Below the pieces are notes generated by a model. That model was given only the letters and a program-made list of their open reading frames with translations, had not been told where the DNA came from and did not search any database. Shown here piece after piece: positions 1-6,985 of a stretch of 12,761 bases of DNA. The translations under genes were made by a program, and so were the position numbers. Each line of letters begins with the position of its first letter. Position 1 is the first letter of the stretch. Source of the stretch: Sphingomonadaceae bacterium (GTDB lineage: Bacteria > Pseudomonadota > Alphaproteobacteria > Sphingomonadales > Sphingomonadaceae); the NCBI GenBank assembly GCA_004282995.1, contig SHLU01000040.1, positions 1 through 12,761 of the forward strand. Direction: 5' to 3'.

Positions 1-308
1 AATGGCAGACCATCGAGCGGAGTATGCGTTTTGATGTATCGTCGATGCTGCTGCGCCTCCAACTGACCCAAAATCAGTTCTAGTGGAAACAACCTGAAAT
101 CAAGCCAGGGGGAAAGTTCCGAAGCTGGTCCGGGCATGTCATCATCGGGGAACAGCAAATTGCCGACTATCGTCTGCATCAAGGTCGTACCCGCCTTGTA
201 CGACGTGGCAATGATGATGTCGTCAGCGCGCGGCGTGAACCAGTTCCAGCGCGTAGAGTCGAGATGGTGGTTCTGGTAGACGTGACGGCGTACGGGCAAG
301 TCGCTCAT
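1..308 (-). CDS. Sulfotransferase family protein, N-terminal part (runs off the left edge)
   Basis: Translation of the minus strand from ATG 308-306 gives 102 codons, open to the window edge. Residues 31-42 contain the 5'-phosphosulfate-binding loop TSYKAGTT (lysine 38), and residues 90-102 read RYIKTHTPLDGLP, the segment that carries the catalytic base histidine (H95) in PAPS-dependent sulfotransferases (Sulfotransfer_1, PF00685). Enzymes of this family move a sulfuryl group from PAPS to an alcohol, phenol or amine; the acceptor cannot be predicted from this part. The start is supported by AAAGGAG about six bases upstream. No signal peptide is seen, so it is probably cytoplasmic. It diverges from the helicase gene, so the two are separately transcribed. 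The 3'-phosphate-binding region lies outside the window. Family is sure, substrate unknown. Confidence 0.9.
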   Translation of the reverse strand, partial: MSDLPVRRHVYQNHHLDSTRWNWFTPRADDIIIATSYKAGTTLMQTIVGNLLFPDDDMPGPASELSPWLDFRLFPLELILGQLEAQQHRRYIKTHTPLDGLP

Positions 309-648
309 GGCTGCTCCTTTCAAGGAATTGCAGTTCATGCGACCACGCCGGGTGCCCACTCCAATCTTCCATCGTGCATGCAGGACACCCTGATCAAGCA
401 GCTTATGCACCCTCGATATGAATTGGCAACAGTGACAGCGTTTCAGCGCCCTGCCCTGAAATGGCGGCGGCAGAGGCGCCCCCAGTTGATCGCTCGGAAC
501 TTTTTGCAAGCCAAGAACGCTTTTCCCGAGTATGGGCGTTGGCAAACGCGGTTGGCCGACAATCGCCTCCCTAACCCAACACCCATTCTTGATGGCCTTC
601 GTGGCCACATCACGCGCGGCGGCGCGCAATTTGCCCTGAGGCCATGAC
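309..648. other. 340-base gap between divergent genes
   Basis: The stretch separates the sulfotransferase start (308, minus) from the helicase start (649, plus). It must hold both promoters, but only a weak minus-strand candidate was seen (402-429). An open frame crosses it on the plus strand from 264 to 647, but it begins antisense inside the sulfotransferase gene, has no ribosome-binding site and resembles nothing known. A long leader ahead of a DEAD-box helicase gene would fit cold-shock control, but I see no clear structure that shows it. Confidence 0.5.
402..429 (-). promoter_or_regulatory. Possible sigma-70 promoter for the sulfotransferase gene
   Basis: On the minus strand TTGCCA (429-424) is followed after 16 bases by CATAAG (407-402), matching the -35 consensus at 5 of 6 positions and the -10 at 4 of 6. 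Transcription would start near 395, giving a leader of about 87 bases. Weak evidence; matches of this quality occur by chance. Confidence 0.3.
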
Positions 649-2412
649 ATGAAATTTACCGACCTGCCCGAAACCCTTCAGACCGCTCTCGCCGAGCGAG
701 ACTATGCCGAGCCGACCGAGGTGCAGGCAGCTGTGCTCGAACCAGAAGCACGTGGCCGCGATCTGGTCGTCTCGGCGCAGACGGGCTCGGGCAAGACCGT
801 CGCATTCGGCTTGGCATTCGCAGATGAGCTGCTGGACGACAGCGGCAAAATCCCTTTCGAACTTGCCCCTGCAGCGCTGGTGATCGCACCAACCCGGGAG
901 CTGGCCTTGCAGGTAAGCCGCGAACTGGCCTGGCTCTATGGCAAGGCCGGCGCACGGGTTGCCACTTGCGTTGGCGGCATGAACCCGTCTGCGGAACGCA
1001 AGGTGCTCAAATCTGGTGCCACCATCGTGGTTGGTACCCCTGGCCGCCTGCGCGACCACCTGGAACGCGGCGCGCTCGATCTTTCTGCGCTAAAGGCTGT
1101 GGTGCTCGACGAGGCCGACGAGATGCTCGACATGGGCTTCCGCGAGGAGCTCGAGGAAATTCTCGACGCGACGCCCGATACGCGGCGGACGCTGCTGTTC
1201 TCCGCCACCATGCCGCGGCCGATCGAGGCGCTTGCCCGCCGCTATCAGAAAAACTCCCTACGGATCGCAACCGTCAGCGCCAATCGCGGCCATGGCGACA
1301 TTTCCTACCAGGCAATCGTCGTGTCGCCGCCGGAAATCGAGAACGTGGTGGTAAACCTCCTGCGGTATCACGAGGCGGAAACGGCGATCCTGTTCTGCGC
1401 CACGCGGGAAAAGGTTCGGCACTTGCACGCTACGTTGCAGGAACGCGGATTTGCCGCAGTCGCGCTGTCAGGCGAGCACACGCAATCGGAACGCAACCAG
1501 GCCTTGCAGGCTCTGCGCGACCGCCGTGCGCGCGTCTGTGTTGCCACCGACGTCGCTGCGCGCGGTATCGACCTGCCGACACTGAGCTTGGTCGTCCATG
1601 TCGAAATCCCGCGCGATGCCGAGACCCTTCAACACCGTTCTGGGCGCACCGGCCGAGCGGGCAAGAAAGGTACCGCGATCCTGGTGGTTCCCTTCTCGCG
1701 CCGTCGCCGGGTCGAGTCGATGCTGCGCAATGCCAAGCTTGATGCCGAGTGGACCGAAGCACCCGACCGGGAGGCAATCCGGGCCAAAGACCGCGAACGT
1801 CTTCTGGAAACGCTCCTCCAGCCGGTCGAAATCGATGAGGGCGACCGCGAACTGGCGGACCGGCTGCTGGCCGAACGCACCCCGCAGCAGATTGCGGCCA
1901 TGCTCGTCCAGGCGCACCGCTCCAAATTTCCCGAGCCGGAAGATCTCATTGCCAATACACCCGAAGCTCGGCGCGCCGCGCAACAGGAAAAGCATCGTCC
2001 CGGGTTCGAGGATACGGTCTGGTTCCGCATGGATATCGGCCGCCGGCGCAATGCCGACCCGCGCTGGATCCTGCCGCTGCTGTGCCGCCGGGGACATATC
2101 ACTCGGAACGAAATCGGCGCGATCCGGATCGGTCCGAACGAAACCTTCGTTCAGATTCCGCGCAAGATCGCTGACAAGTTCTCCGATGCCGTCGCTCGCA
2201 CGGCAGGAACCGATAGCGACGAAGAGAACATTACCATCGAAGCTTCACCGACCGGCCCTCGGGAAACAGCGCGTGCAAACCGCAAGGGTTCGCCCGGTGG
2301 TGGCCAGCGTGACAGCAAGGTCAAACCGCACCGCAAAGGCTTCGGTGGCAAGCCTGCCAAGGCCTTCAAGGGAGGGAAACCGCAGAAGGGGCCGAAAACG
2401 ACCAACCGGTAA
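649..2412 (+). CDS. DEAD-box ATP-dependent RNA helicase (DeaD/DbpA-like)
   Basis: 587 residues with all helicase motifs in order: Q-motif region around residues 20-27, motif I AQTGSGKT (43-50), Ia PTRELAL (81-87), GG (109-110), Ib TPGR (130-133), II DEAD (154-157), III SAT (185-187), V ATDVAARGID (299-308), VI HRSGRTGRAG (329-338). Residues about 455-518 resemble the RNA-binding domain of DbpA/DeaD helicases, and the last 60 residues are a disordered Gly/Lys/Arg-rich tail. Proteins of this kind unwind short RNA duplexes in ribosome assembly, mRNA turnover and cold adaptation. GAGG at 638-641, seven bases before ATG 649, supports the start. Length is usual for DeaD relatives. The basic tail probably gives unspecific RNA affinity. 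Whether it works like DeaD (broad) or DbpA (23S-specific) cannot be settled from sequence alone. Confidence 0.95.
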   Translation: MKFTDLPETLQTALAERDYAEPTEVQAAVLEPEARGRDLVVSAQTGSGKTVAFGLAFADELLDDSGKIPFELAPAALVIAPTRELALQVSRELAWLYGKAGARVATCVGGMNPSAERKVLKSGATIVVGTPGRLRDHLERGALDLSALKAVVLDEADEMLDMGFREELEEILDATPDTRRTLLFSATMPRPIEALARRYQKNSLRIATVSANRGHGDISYQAIVVSPPEIENVVVNLLRYHEAETAILFCATREKVRHLHATLQERGFAAVALSGEHTQSERNQALQALRDRRARVCVATDVAARGIDLPTLSLVVHVEIPRDAETLQHRSGRTGRAGKKGTAILVVPFSRRRRVESMLRNAKLDAEWTEAPDREAIRAKDRERLLETLLQPVEIDEGDRELADRLLAERTPQQIAAMLVQAHRSKFPEPEDLIANTPEARRAAQQEKHRPGFEDTVWFRMDIGRRRNADPRWILPLLCRRGHITRNEIGAIRIGPNETFVQIPRKIADKFSDAVARTAGTDSDEENITIEASPTGPRETARANRKGSPGGGQRDSKVKPHRKGFGGKPAKAFKGGKPQKGPKTTNR

Positions 2413-2493
2413 GGCGATCGCCGGGCGCCACAAAACCGCGGCGAGAGTTGGCTGAATTGAGCGCACGATGCAGGATGCCCGGGAAACATTTTC

Positions 2494-2498
2494 AGGAG
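2494..2498 (+). promoter_or_regulatory. Strong Shine-Dalgarno ahead of the short leader ORF
   Basis: AGGAG with seven bases to the TTG at 2506. It is the best ribosome-binding site upstream of the sulfur-transport operon, and no comparable site precedes the ATG of the first transporter gene at 2604, which suggests that the transporter is translated by coupling. Confidence 0.5.
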
Positions 2499-2505
2499 AC
2501 CATCG

Positions 2506-2607
2506 TTGCAAGGATCAACGAAGGTATCTTACGAACCGAGGATCAGCGCGATGAATGATGCAGCCTCTAAGGCAGTCGATTCCCCATTCGAGTTCGAAAC
2601 GGCATGA
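2506..2607 (+). CDS. Short upstream ORF (33 codons) coupled to the YeeE/YedE gene
   Basis: A TTG at 2506 with an AGGAG seven bases upstream opens a 33-codon frame that ends at TGA 2605-2607, overlapping the ATG of the next gene (2604) as ATGA. An internal in-frame ATG at 2551 (GAGG at 2538-2541) would give 18 residues beginning MNDAASKAVDS. The peptide is hydrophilic, with no membrane segment and no family I recognise. It may be a leader peptide that passes ribosomes to the transporter gene, or the residue of a larger gene; in related operons (pigS-blh-pmpAB of Serratia) a metallo-beta-lactamase-fold gene sits in this position. Evidence for translation is the ribosome-binding site and the overlap only. 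Confidence 0.4.
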   Translation: MQGSTKVSYEPRISAMNDAASKAVDSPFEFETA

Positions 2608-3053
2608 CACTTCCTGGCTTTCCTGACGCTGCTCCAGTCGCAGGCTTGGCCGGCGGAATCCTGATCGGCTTGGCAGCAGCCACCATGCTGCTGGGTATCG
2701 GGCGCATCGCTGGCGTTTCGGGGATCGCTGCGCGAGCCTTCGGGATCACAGATTCCGGCTTGCCTAAAGGCAGCGCCTGGAACTTCATCGTCGGTCTTCC
2801 GCTGGGCGCGTTAATCGTTGTCCTCGTAACCGGCGGAGTGGAAGCTCAATTCGCCGGCTTTCTTCCTATCCTGATCGCTGGTCTGATTGTCGGGATCGGC
2901 ACGCGGATCGGCAGCGGCTGCACAAGTGGCCACGGAGTGTGTGGCGTGAGCCGCTTCTCGCGCCGATCAGTGGTGGCGACGATAACCTTCATGGCAACAG
3001 GAATTGCGACTGTTGCTGTGATGAACGCAATCGGCTGGGAGGTGATACAATGA
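2604..3053 (+). CDS. YeeE/YedE-family inner-membrane protein, first half (PmpA-like)
   Basis: 149 residues with about four hydrophobic membrane segments (roughly 11-32, 60-78, 83-100, 122-142) and the family signature GSGCTSGHGVCGVSRFS at 103-119, with cysteines C106 and C113. YeeE/YedE proteins (PF04143) include the thiosulfate transporter TsuA, whose conserved cysteines line the substrate path. Here the usual long protein is split into two half-size genes, as in PmpA/PmpB. The ATG at 2604 overlaps the preceding stop and has no good ribosome-binding site of its own; no in-frame alternative start exists back to the TAA at 2568. The stop at 3051-3053 overlaps the next start (ATGA). The likely substrate is a small sulfur species (thiosulfate or a persulfide-type sulfur donor). 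Family is sure, substrate inferred. Confidence 0.9.
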   Translation: MTLPGFPDAAPVAGLAGGILIGLAAATMLLGIGRIAGVSGIAARAFGITDSGLPKGSAWNFIVGLPLGALIVVLVTGGVEAQFAGFLPILIAGLIVGIGTRIGSGCTSGHGVCGVSRFSRRSVVATITFMATGIATVAVMNAIGWEVIQ

Positions 3054-3469
3054 CCCGGCTCGCACCGATTGCCCTGATTTCGGGTATCCTTTTCGGCGCC
3101 GGACTTGCGCTGGGAGGAATGACCAACCCTGCCCGTGTACGGGGTTTTCTCGATATTTTCGGTGAATGGGACCCTACGCTTGCCTTTGTCATGGGCGGCG
3201 CAGTGATTGTCATGGCAATTGCCTGGAGGTTTCAGGCGCGCATGGCCGAACCAATCGTTGCGGGCGTATTCGCATTGCCCGACCGGACGGACCTTACTCC
3301 CTCGCTGGTGGGCGGCGCGGCGCTGTTTGGCATCGGCTGGGGCATCGCTGGGCTCTGTCCCGGCCCGGGTTTTGCGGCTCTCGTCATAGCCCCGGCCAAA
3401 GCTGTTGCGTTCATCGCGGCTATGCTGGTTGGGATGTTAATCGCACGCTTTCTGGAAAAGCGCGACTAA
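3050..3469 (+). CDS. YeeE/YedE-family (DUF6691) inner-membrane protein, second half (PmpB-like)
   Basis: 139 residues starting at ATG 3050, inside the stop of the preceding gene (ATGA overlap), so translation is very likely coupled. Membrane segments are near residues 6-24, 44-60, 87-104 and 107-133. The family motif GIAGLCPGPG is at 98-107 with the single cysteine C103; LGGMTNPARVRGFLDIFG at 21-38 is another conserved stretch. It probably pairs with the preceding protein, the two making one YeeE-type channel that gathers the cysteines of both halves. A longer open frame begins upstream at 2939 inside the first gene, but the membrane protein clearly begins at MTRLAPIAL. A SulP transporter follows 24 bases downstream. 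Confidence 0.9.
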   Translation: MTRLAPIALISGILFGAGLALGGMTNPARVRGFLDIFGEWDPTLAFVMGGAVIVMAIAWRFQARMAEPIVAGVFALPDRTDLTPSLVGGAALFGIGWGIAGLCPGPGFAALVIAPAKAVAFIAAMLVGMLIARFLEKRD

Positions 3470-3493
3470 CCCTAGAGGGGACCAGGGATTATC

Positions 3494-5263
3494 ATGGCCG
3501 TGCCAGGCACTATCGCACGTTATCTCCCGATACTTGGATGGGCTGGCACCTATAACAGATCAGTTCTGACCAATGACCTCGTAGCTGCGGTCATCGTCAC
3601 CATCATGCTGATTCCGCAAAGCCTGGCCTATGCGCTGTTGGCCGGTCTGCCGCCTGTGGTCGGATTATACGCCTCGATACTTCCCCTAGTGGCCTATGCG
3701 ATATTCGGCACCAGCCGGACGCTCGCGGTCGGGCCGGTAGCCGTATTGTCGTTGATGACAGCTTCGGCAGCGGGTGCAGTCGCGGCGACCGGCACCGCTG
3801 CCTATATGGAAGCGGCCATCACTCTCGCCGCACTTTCCGGCATAATGCTCACCGTACTCGGCCTCCTGCGCCTGGGTTTTCTCGCAAACCTTCTGTCGCA
3901 CCCGATCATCAGCGGTTTCATCACCGCGAGCGGCATCTTGATCGCCACAAGCCAGATCAAGCATATCCTCGGCGTGTCGGCGTCGGGTGACAACTGGCCG
4001 GAAATGCTCGGTTCCCTTGCTCGTTCAGTCGGGGAGACAAACCTTTGGACGCTGGTCATCGGCATCCCGACAACCCTGTTCCTGTTCTGGGTCCGGACTG
4101 GACTCAAACCCGCACTGACCAGGCTCGGGCTGGGAATTCGAGCCGCCGATATCGTGGCAAAGGCCGGACCGGTCATCGCGGTGGCGGTGACAATCCTGGC
4201 GGTGATCCTGCTCAATCTCGGTGAAAAGGGTGTCAATCTCGTCGGACCGATACCATCGGGCTTACCCCCTTTCGCAGTGCCATCAACCAACCTGGACCTG
4301 ATCGCACAGCTTTGGGTACCGGCGCTGCTCATCTCGATCATCGGTTTCGTTGAAAGCGTCTCGGTCGCGCAAACCTTGGCGGCCAAGAGGCGTCAACGCA
4401 TTGATCCCGATCAGGAACTGATCGGCCTGGGCGCCTCCAATATCGCAAGCGCATTTTCCGGCGGGTATCCGGTCACTGGCGGTTTCGCTCGCTCGGTAGT
4501 TAATTTCGATGCCGGCGCAGAAACGCCAGCCGCAGGCGCTTTTACCGCAGTGGGTATCGCACTTGCCTCGCTGTTCCTCACACCGCTGCTTTTTTCGCTC
4601 CCGATTGCGACACTGGCTGCAACCATTATCGTAGCTGTCCTGAGCCTCGTCGATCTCAAGACTCCCAGCAAATTGTGGCGCTATTCGAAGGCGGACTTTA
4701 CCGCCCATCTCGCAACCATCGTCATTACGTTGTTGGCGGGCGTGGAGATGGGCGTGATTGCCGGCGTGGCGGTGGGCCTGCTCCTCTATCTCTGGCGAGC
4801 ATCGAGGCCTCATGCGGCAATCGTCGGAAGGGTCCCCGAAACCGAGCATTTCCGCAATGTCGAGCGGCATTCGGTCATAACCGTACCGCATGTTCTTTCG
4901 ATCCGCATCGACGAAAGTCTGACCTATCTCAATGCGCGTTGGCTGGAGGAATATGTCCTTGAACAGGTCGCAGATCACCCAGAGGTTCGCCACGTCATTC
5001 TCATGTGCAGTGCGGTGAATGAAATCGACGCGTCGGGCCTGGAGAGCCTGGAAGCGATCAACCATCGGCTTATCGACGGTGGTCTGGGCCTGCACCTTTC
5101 TGAGGTGAAGGGACCAGTCATGGACCGGCTCAAGCGGACCCATTTCCTCGATGAGCTCAATGGCAAGGTATTTCTTTCGCAAGACCGAGCCTTCAAGGAG
5201 TTGGCCCGGGATGACGGCCAAGGAAAGACTACCTCGGAAAATCCCTCTTCCTGGGTAATCTAG
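3494..5263 (+). CDS. SulP-family inorganic anion transporter with C-terminal STAS domain
   Basis: 589 residues. The N-terminal 435 are strongly hydrophobic and match the SulP transmembrane core, including IPQSLAYALLAGLPPVVGLYAS (40-61), SHPIISGFITASG (135-147) and the GGYPVTGGFARSVVN loop (323-337). The STAS domain covers about 457-570, with NEIDASGLE at 509-517. SulP proteins carry sulfate, bicarbonate or related anions across the inner membrane, by proton or sodium symport or anion exchange. It lies 24 bases after the two YeeE/YedE genes, with a G-rich ribosome-binding site near 3475-3481 ahead of ATG 3494. Context points to sulfate or another sulfur oxyanion rather than bicarbonate; the direction of transport is unknown. 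Confidence 0.93.
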   Translation: MAVPGTIARYLPILGWAGTYNRSVLTNDLVAAVIVTIMLIPQSLAYALLAGLPPVVGLYASILPLVAYAIFGTSRTLAVGPVAVLSLMTASAAGAVAATGTAAYMEAAITLAALSGIMLTVLGLLRLGFLANLLSHPIISGFITASGILIATSQIKHILGVSASGDNWPEMLGSLARSVGETNLWTLVIGIPTTLFLFWVRTGLKPALTRLGLGIRAADIVAKAGPVIAVAVTILAVILLNLGEKGVNLVGPIPSGLPPFAVPSTNLDLIAQLWVPALLISIIGFVESVSVAQTLAAKRRQRIDPDQELIGLGASNIASAFSGGYPVTGGFARSVVNFDAGAETPAAGAFTAVGIALASLFLTPLLFSLPIATLAATIIVAVLSLVDLKTPSKLWRYSKADFTAHLATIVITLLAGVEMGVIAGVAVGLLLYLWRASRPHAAIVGRVPETEHFRNVERHSVITVPHVLSIRIDESLTYLNARWLEEYVLEQVADHPEVRHVILMCSAVNEIDASGLESLEAINHRLIDGGLGLHLSEVKGPVMDRLKRTHFLDELNGKVFLSQDRAFKELARDDGQGKTTSENPSSWVI

Positions 5264-5342
5264 GCTACACCGATCCGGAGCAGTCCTGGCAAACGAGGGA
5301 CTTGATACGCTCGAAGGTAATGACCTTCCGGGGAGGGATAGT

Positions 5343-5990
5343 ATGGGCCAGATCGAAGACCGAAGACAGCGAATGGTCCGGGACCAGATCGAGGCCCGCG
5401 GCATCTCGCAACCGAGTATCCTCGCCGCGTTCCGGACTGTCCCGCGCGAGCTTTTCGTTCCGGAAAATCTCGCCGATCTGGCCTATGAAGACAGGCCCCT
5501 TCCCATCGGCGAAGGTCAGACTATTTCGCAGCCATACATTGTGGCGGCCATGATCGAGGCCGCAGGTATCGAACGATCGCACGTGGTCCTGGAAGTAGGC
5601 GCGGGCTCAGGTTTTGCTGCCGCTGTGATGTCGCGTATCGCCGCCGAGGTGTTTGCCATCGAACGGCACGAGACCCTTGCACGCCAGGCGCGCCAACGCA
5701 TCGAGGCTCTTGGATACGAAAATTGCCACATCATTGCCGGCGACGGGATGAATGGCCTGCCACAGGAAGCTCCATTCGACGCGATACTCGTTGCCGCCTG
5801 CAGTCGTGACGCCCCCCTGCCACTCCAACAGCAACTGAAGATCAACGGCCGCCTCGTCATTCCGTTAGGGGACGGATCGATCCAGCAACTTGTTTGCGTG
5901 ACACGCATAAAAGAGGACAACTGGGAAAGGCGAAAAATCTCTCCGGTCCGGTTCGTGCCCCTCCTGCCAGGCTCCGTAGCCAAGGAATGA
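5343..5990 (+). CDS. pcm: Protein-L-isoaspartate O-methyltransferase
   Basis: 215 residues, the usual length for PCMT (PF01135). It methylates L-isoaspartyl residues in damaged proteins with S-adenosylmethionine, starting their repair. Seen: the N-terminal MVRDQIEARGI block (11-21), the family signature GEGQTISQPYIVAAM (56-70), SAM motif I LEVGAGSGF (83-91), motif II FAIERHETLA (104-113) and post-I IIAGDGMNGLP (130-140). The start is supported by GGGGAGGGA at 5330-5338, just before ATG 5343. A 6-bp hairpin, GAAGGT-AATG-ACCTTC (5313-5328), ends directly upstream of that site. It follows the SulP gene by 79 bases on the same strand with no terminator visible, so read-through from the sulfur operon is possible. 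It converges on the amj gene. Cytoplasmic. Confidence 0.95.
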   Translation: MGQIEDRRQRMVRDQIEARGISQPSILAAFRTVPRELFVPENLADLAYEDRPLPIGEGQTISQPYIVAAMIEAAGIERSHVVLEVGAGSGFAAAVMSRIAAEVFAIERHETLARQARQRIEALGYENCHIIAGDGMNGLPQEAPFDAILVAACSRDAPLPLQQQLKINGRLVIPLGDGSIQQLVCVTRIKEDNWERRKISPVRFVPLLPGSVAKE

Positions 5991-6039
5991 ACCGAGTCCG
6001 AGTTCACGCGGAGAAGTTCTGCTCCGTTGGGCTTAACCC

Positions 6040-6055
6040 GGGCGTAGCCACGCCC
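6040..6055. repeat. Small hairpin between convergent pcm and amj
   Basis: GGGCGT-AGCC-ACGCCC, a 6-bp stem with a four-base loop, in the 145-base gap between the two stop codons. A second 6-bp stem, TTCCTG-ACCCG-CAGGAA, is at 6065-6081. Neither is followed by a T-run on either strand, so they are at best weak or Rho-assisted terminators. Confidence 0.35.
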
Positions 6056-6135
6056 AAGACCTCCTTCCTGACCCGCAGGAATGCTTCCAGGAATGGCATC
6101 TTGAGCCACATCGCAGATGCTGTGTAGTCCCGACT

Positions 6136-6936
6136 TCAAATGAGGTTTGATATCCAGGCGATCGCGATGGCCGCGGGCAGGAAAAGAGCCTGCGCGAGCA
6201 GGGTTCCCAAAAGTCTGCTTGCTGAGACCCATGCGATAGCTCTGCGAAACGACGCTTCCGGCAGTTTGCCGTCAACCACATCATCGGTCAGGATCGACAG
6301 ATGGGGATCGATGAAAAGAAACAACAATATGGTCGCAACCCCGTTCACGACTGCCGATAGTTGCGACGCGGTGACCCGGTATTCCGGGTTTAGATATCCC
6401 GCATAGAGCGAGGCGAATACCCCGACCACCAACAAGCTTTGAGCGAGGCAATTCGCCAGCAAGACCCCCCAGGTCAACTCGTAGGGCTTGCCAGAGCCAA
6501 TCGATGCCTTTTTGGGAACCGAGAGGGATAGCCTCAGCATTCGCAGGCCGCCGGGAGAGAGGCCTCGCAGCAAGGTTCTTGCAAGCGACTGCCTCGGCTG
6601 AACCGCGGAGATTGCTGACGCAAACACTCGCTGCGCGGTCGGCACAAGAACCAATCCCATCAACACACCGAGGAAGGCGGCGAAGAGCAGCCATCGGAAA
6701 TCCGCGACAAGGTTGCCCGAGATGTCTCCGGACAGCCCGTTCTCGACGCGCTTGGCTACCAATGGGGCCAAGAAACCGTTGGAAAGGCGCGACACCAGAA
6801 GCAACACGTTAAATAACGCGAAGCTCATGGCGATTCTACCGGTGCGAACGCCCGCTATCCGAGCGGCATAGGCCAGGGCCCCGATCAGGTTGATGACGAA
6901 CGCGAGGAAGAGAACCGATGCAAGGTTGAGGTCCAT
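6136..6936 (-). CDS. amj: Amj-family lipid II flippase (DUF2837/YdaH)
   Basis: 266 residues from the ATG at 6936. Hydrophobic segments lie near residues 2-22, 37-50, 80-100, 155-180, 190-210 and 240-264. The N-terminal stretch AARIAGVRTGRIAMSFALFN followed by VSRLSNGFLAPLVAKRVE is characteristic of Amj (B. subtilis YdaH, PF10997), which flips the peptidoglycan precursor lipid II across the inner membrane and can replace MurJ. A GTG at 6948 would add four residues, but AGGTGG at 6945-6950 is well placed (eight bases) for the ATG at 6936 and abuts the GTG. It lies 49 bases after the TauE/SafE gene on the same strand, probably in one transcript. In Gram-negatives that have MurJ it would be a second, possibly stress-induced flippase; MurJ itself is outside the window. 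Confidence 0.85.
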   Translation of the reverse strand: MDLNLASVLFLAFVINLIGALAYAARIAGVRTGRIAMSFALFNVLLLVSRLSNGFLAPLVAKRVENGLSGDISGNLVADFRWLLFAAFLGVLMGLVLVPTAQRVFASAISAVQPRQSLARTLLRGLSPGGLRMLRLSLSVPKKASIGSGKPYELTWGVLLANCLAQSLLVVGVFASLYAGYLNPEYRVTASQLSAVVNGVATILLFLFIDPHLSILTDDVVDGKLPEASFRRAIAWVSASRLLGTLLAQALFLPAAIAIAWISNLI

Positions 6937-6985
6937 CAACGATACCACCTGTTCTTATCTGTTCATCCAAAAGGACCGGGCATGA

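Noticed and set aside
498..523. EcfG-type general stress promoter (GGAAC ... CGCT) ahead of the helicase
   Set aside because: Only a partial match to GGAAC-N16/17-CGTT; too weak to list.
264..647. 127-codon open frame on the plus strand before the helicase
   Set aside because: Starts antisense within the sulfotransferase gene, lacks a ribosome-binding site, and its translation looks like random sequence.
966..1742. 258-codon plus-strand frame inside the helicase, and others at 1598-2455 (plus) and 1468-2097 (minus)
   Set aside because: All overlap the helicase with its full motif set; their translations are Arg/Ala-rich without domains.
2413..2422. GGCGATCGCC palindrome just after the helicase stop
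   Set aside because: A 10-bp palindrome of this composition is common by chance; no stem or T-run follows to make it a terminator.
4283..5404. 373-codon minus-strand frame
   Set aside because: Lies antisense to the SulP gene, which has clear transmembrane and STAS signatures; it is a codon-bias shadow.
6937..6948. GTG start for amj
   Set aside because: AGGTGG at 6945-6950 overlaps the GTG and is well spaced for the ATG at 6936.
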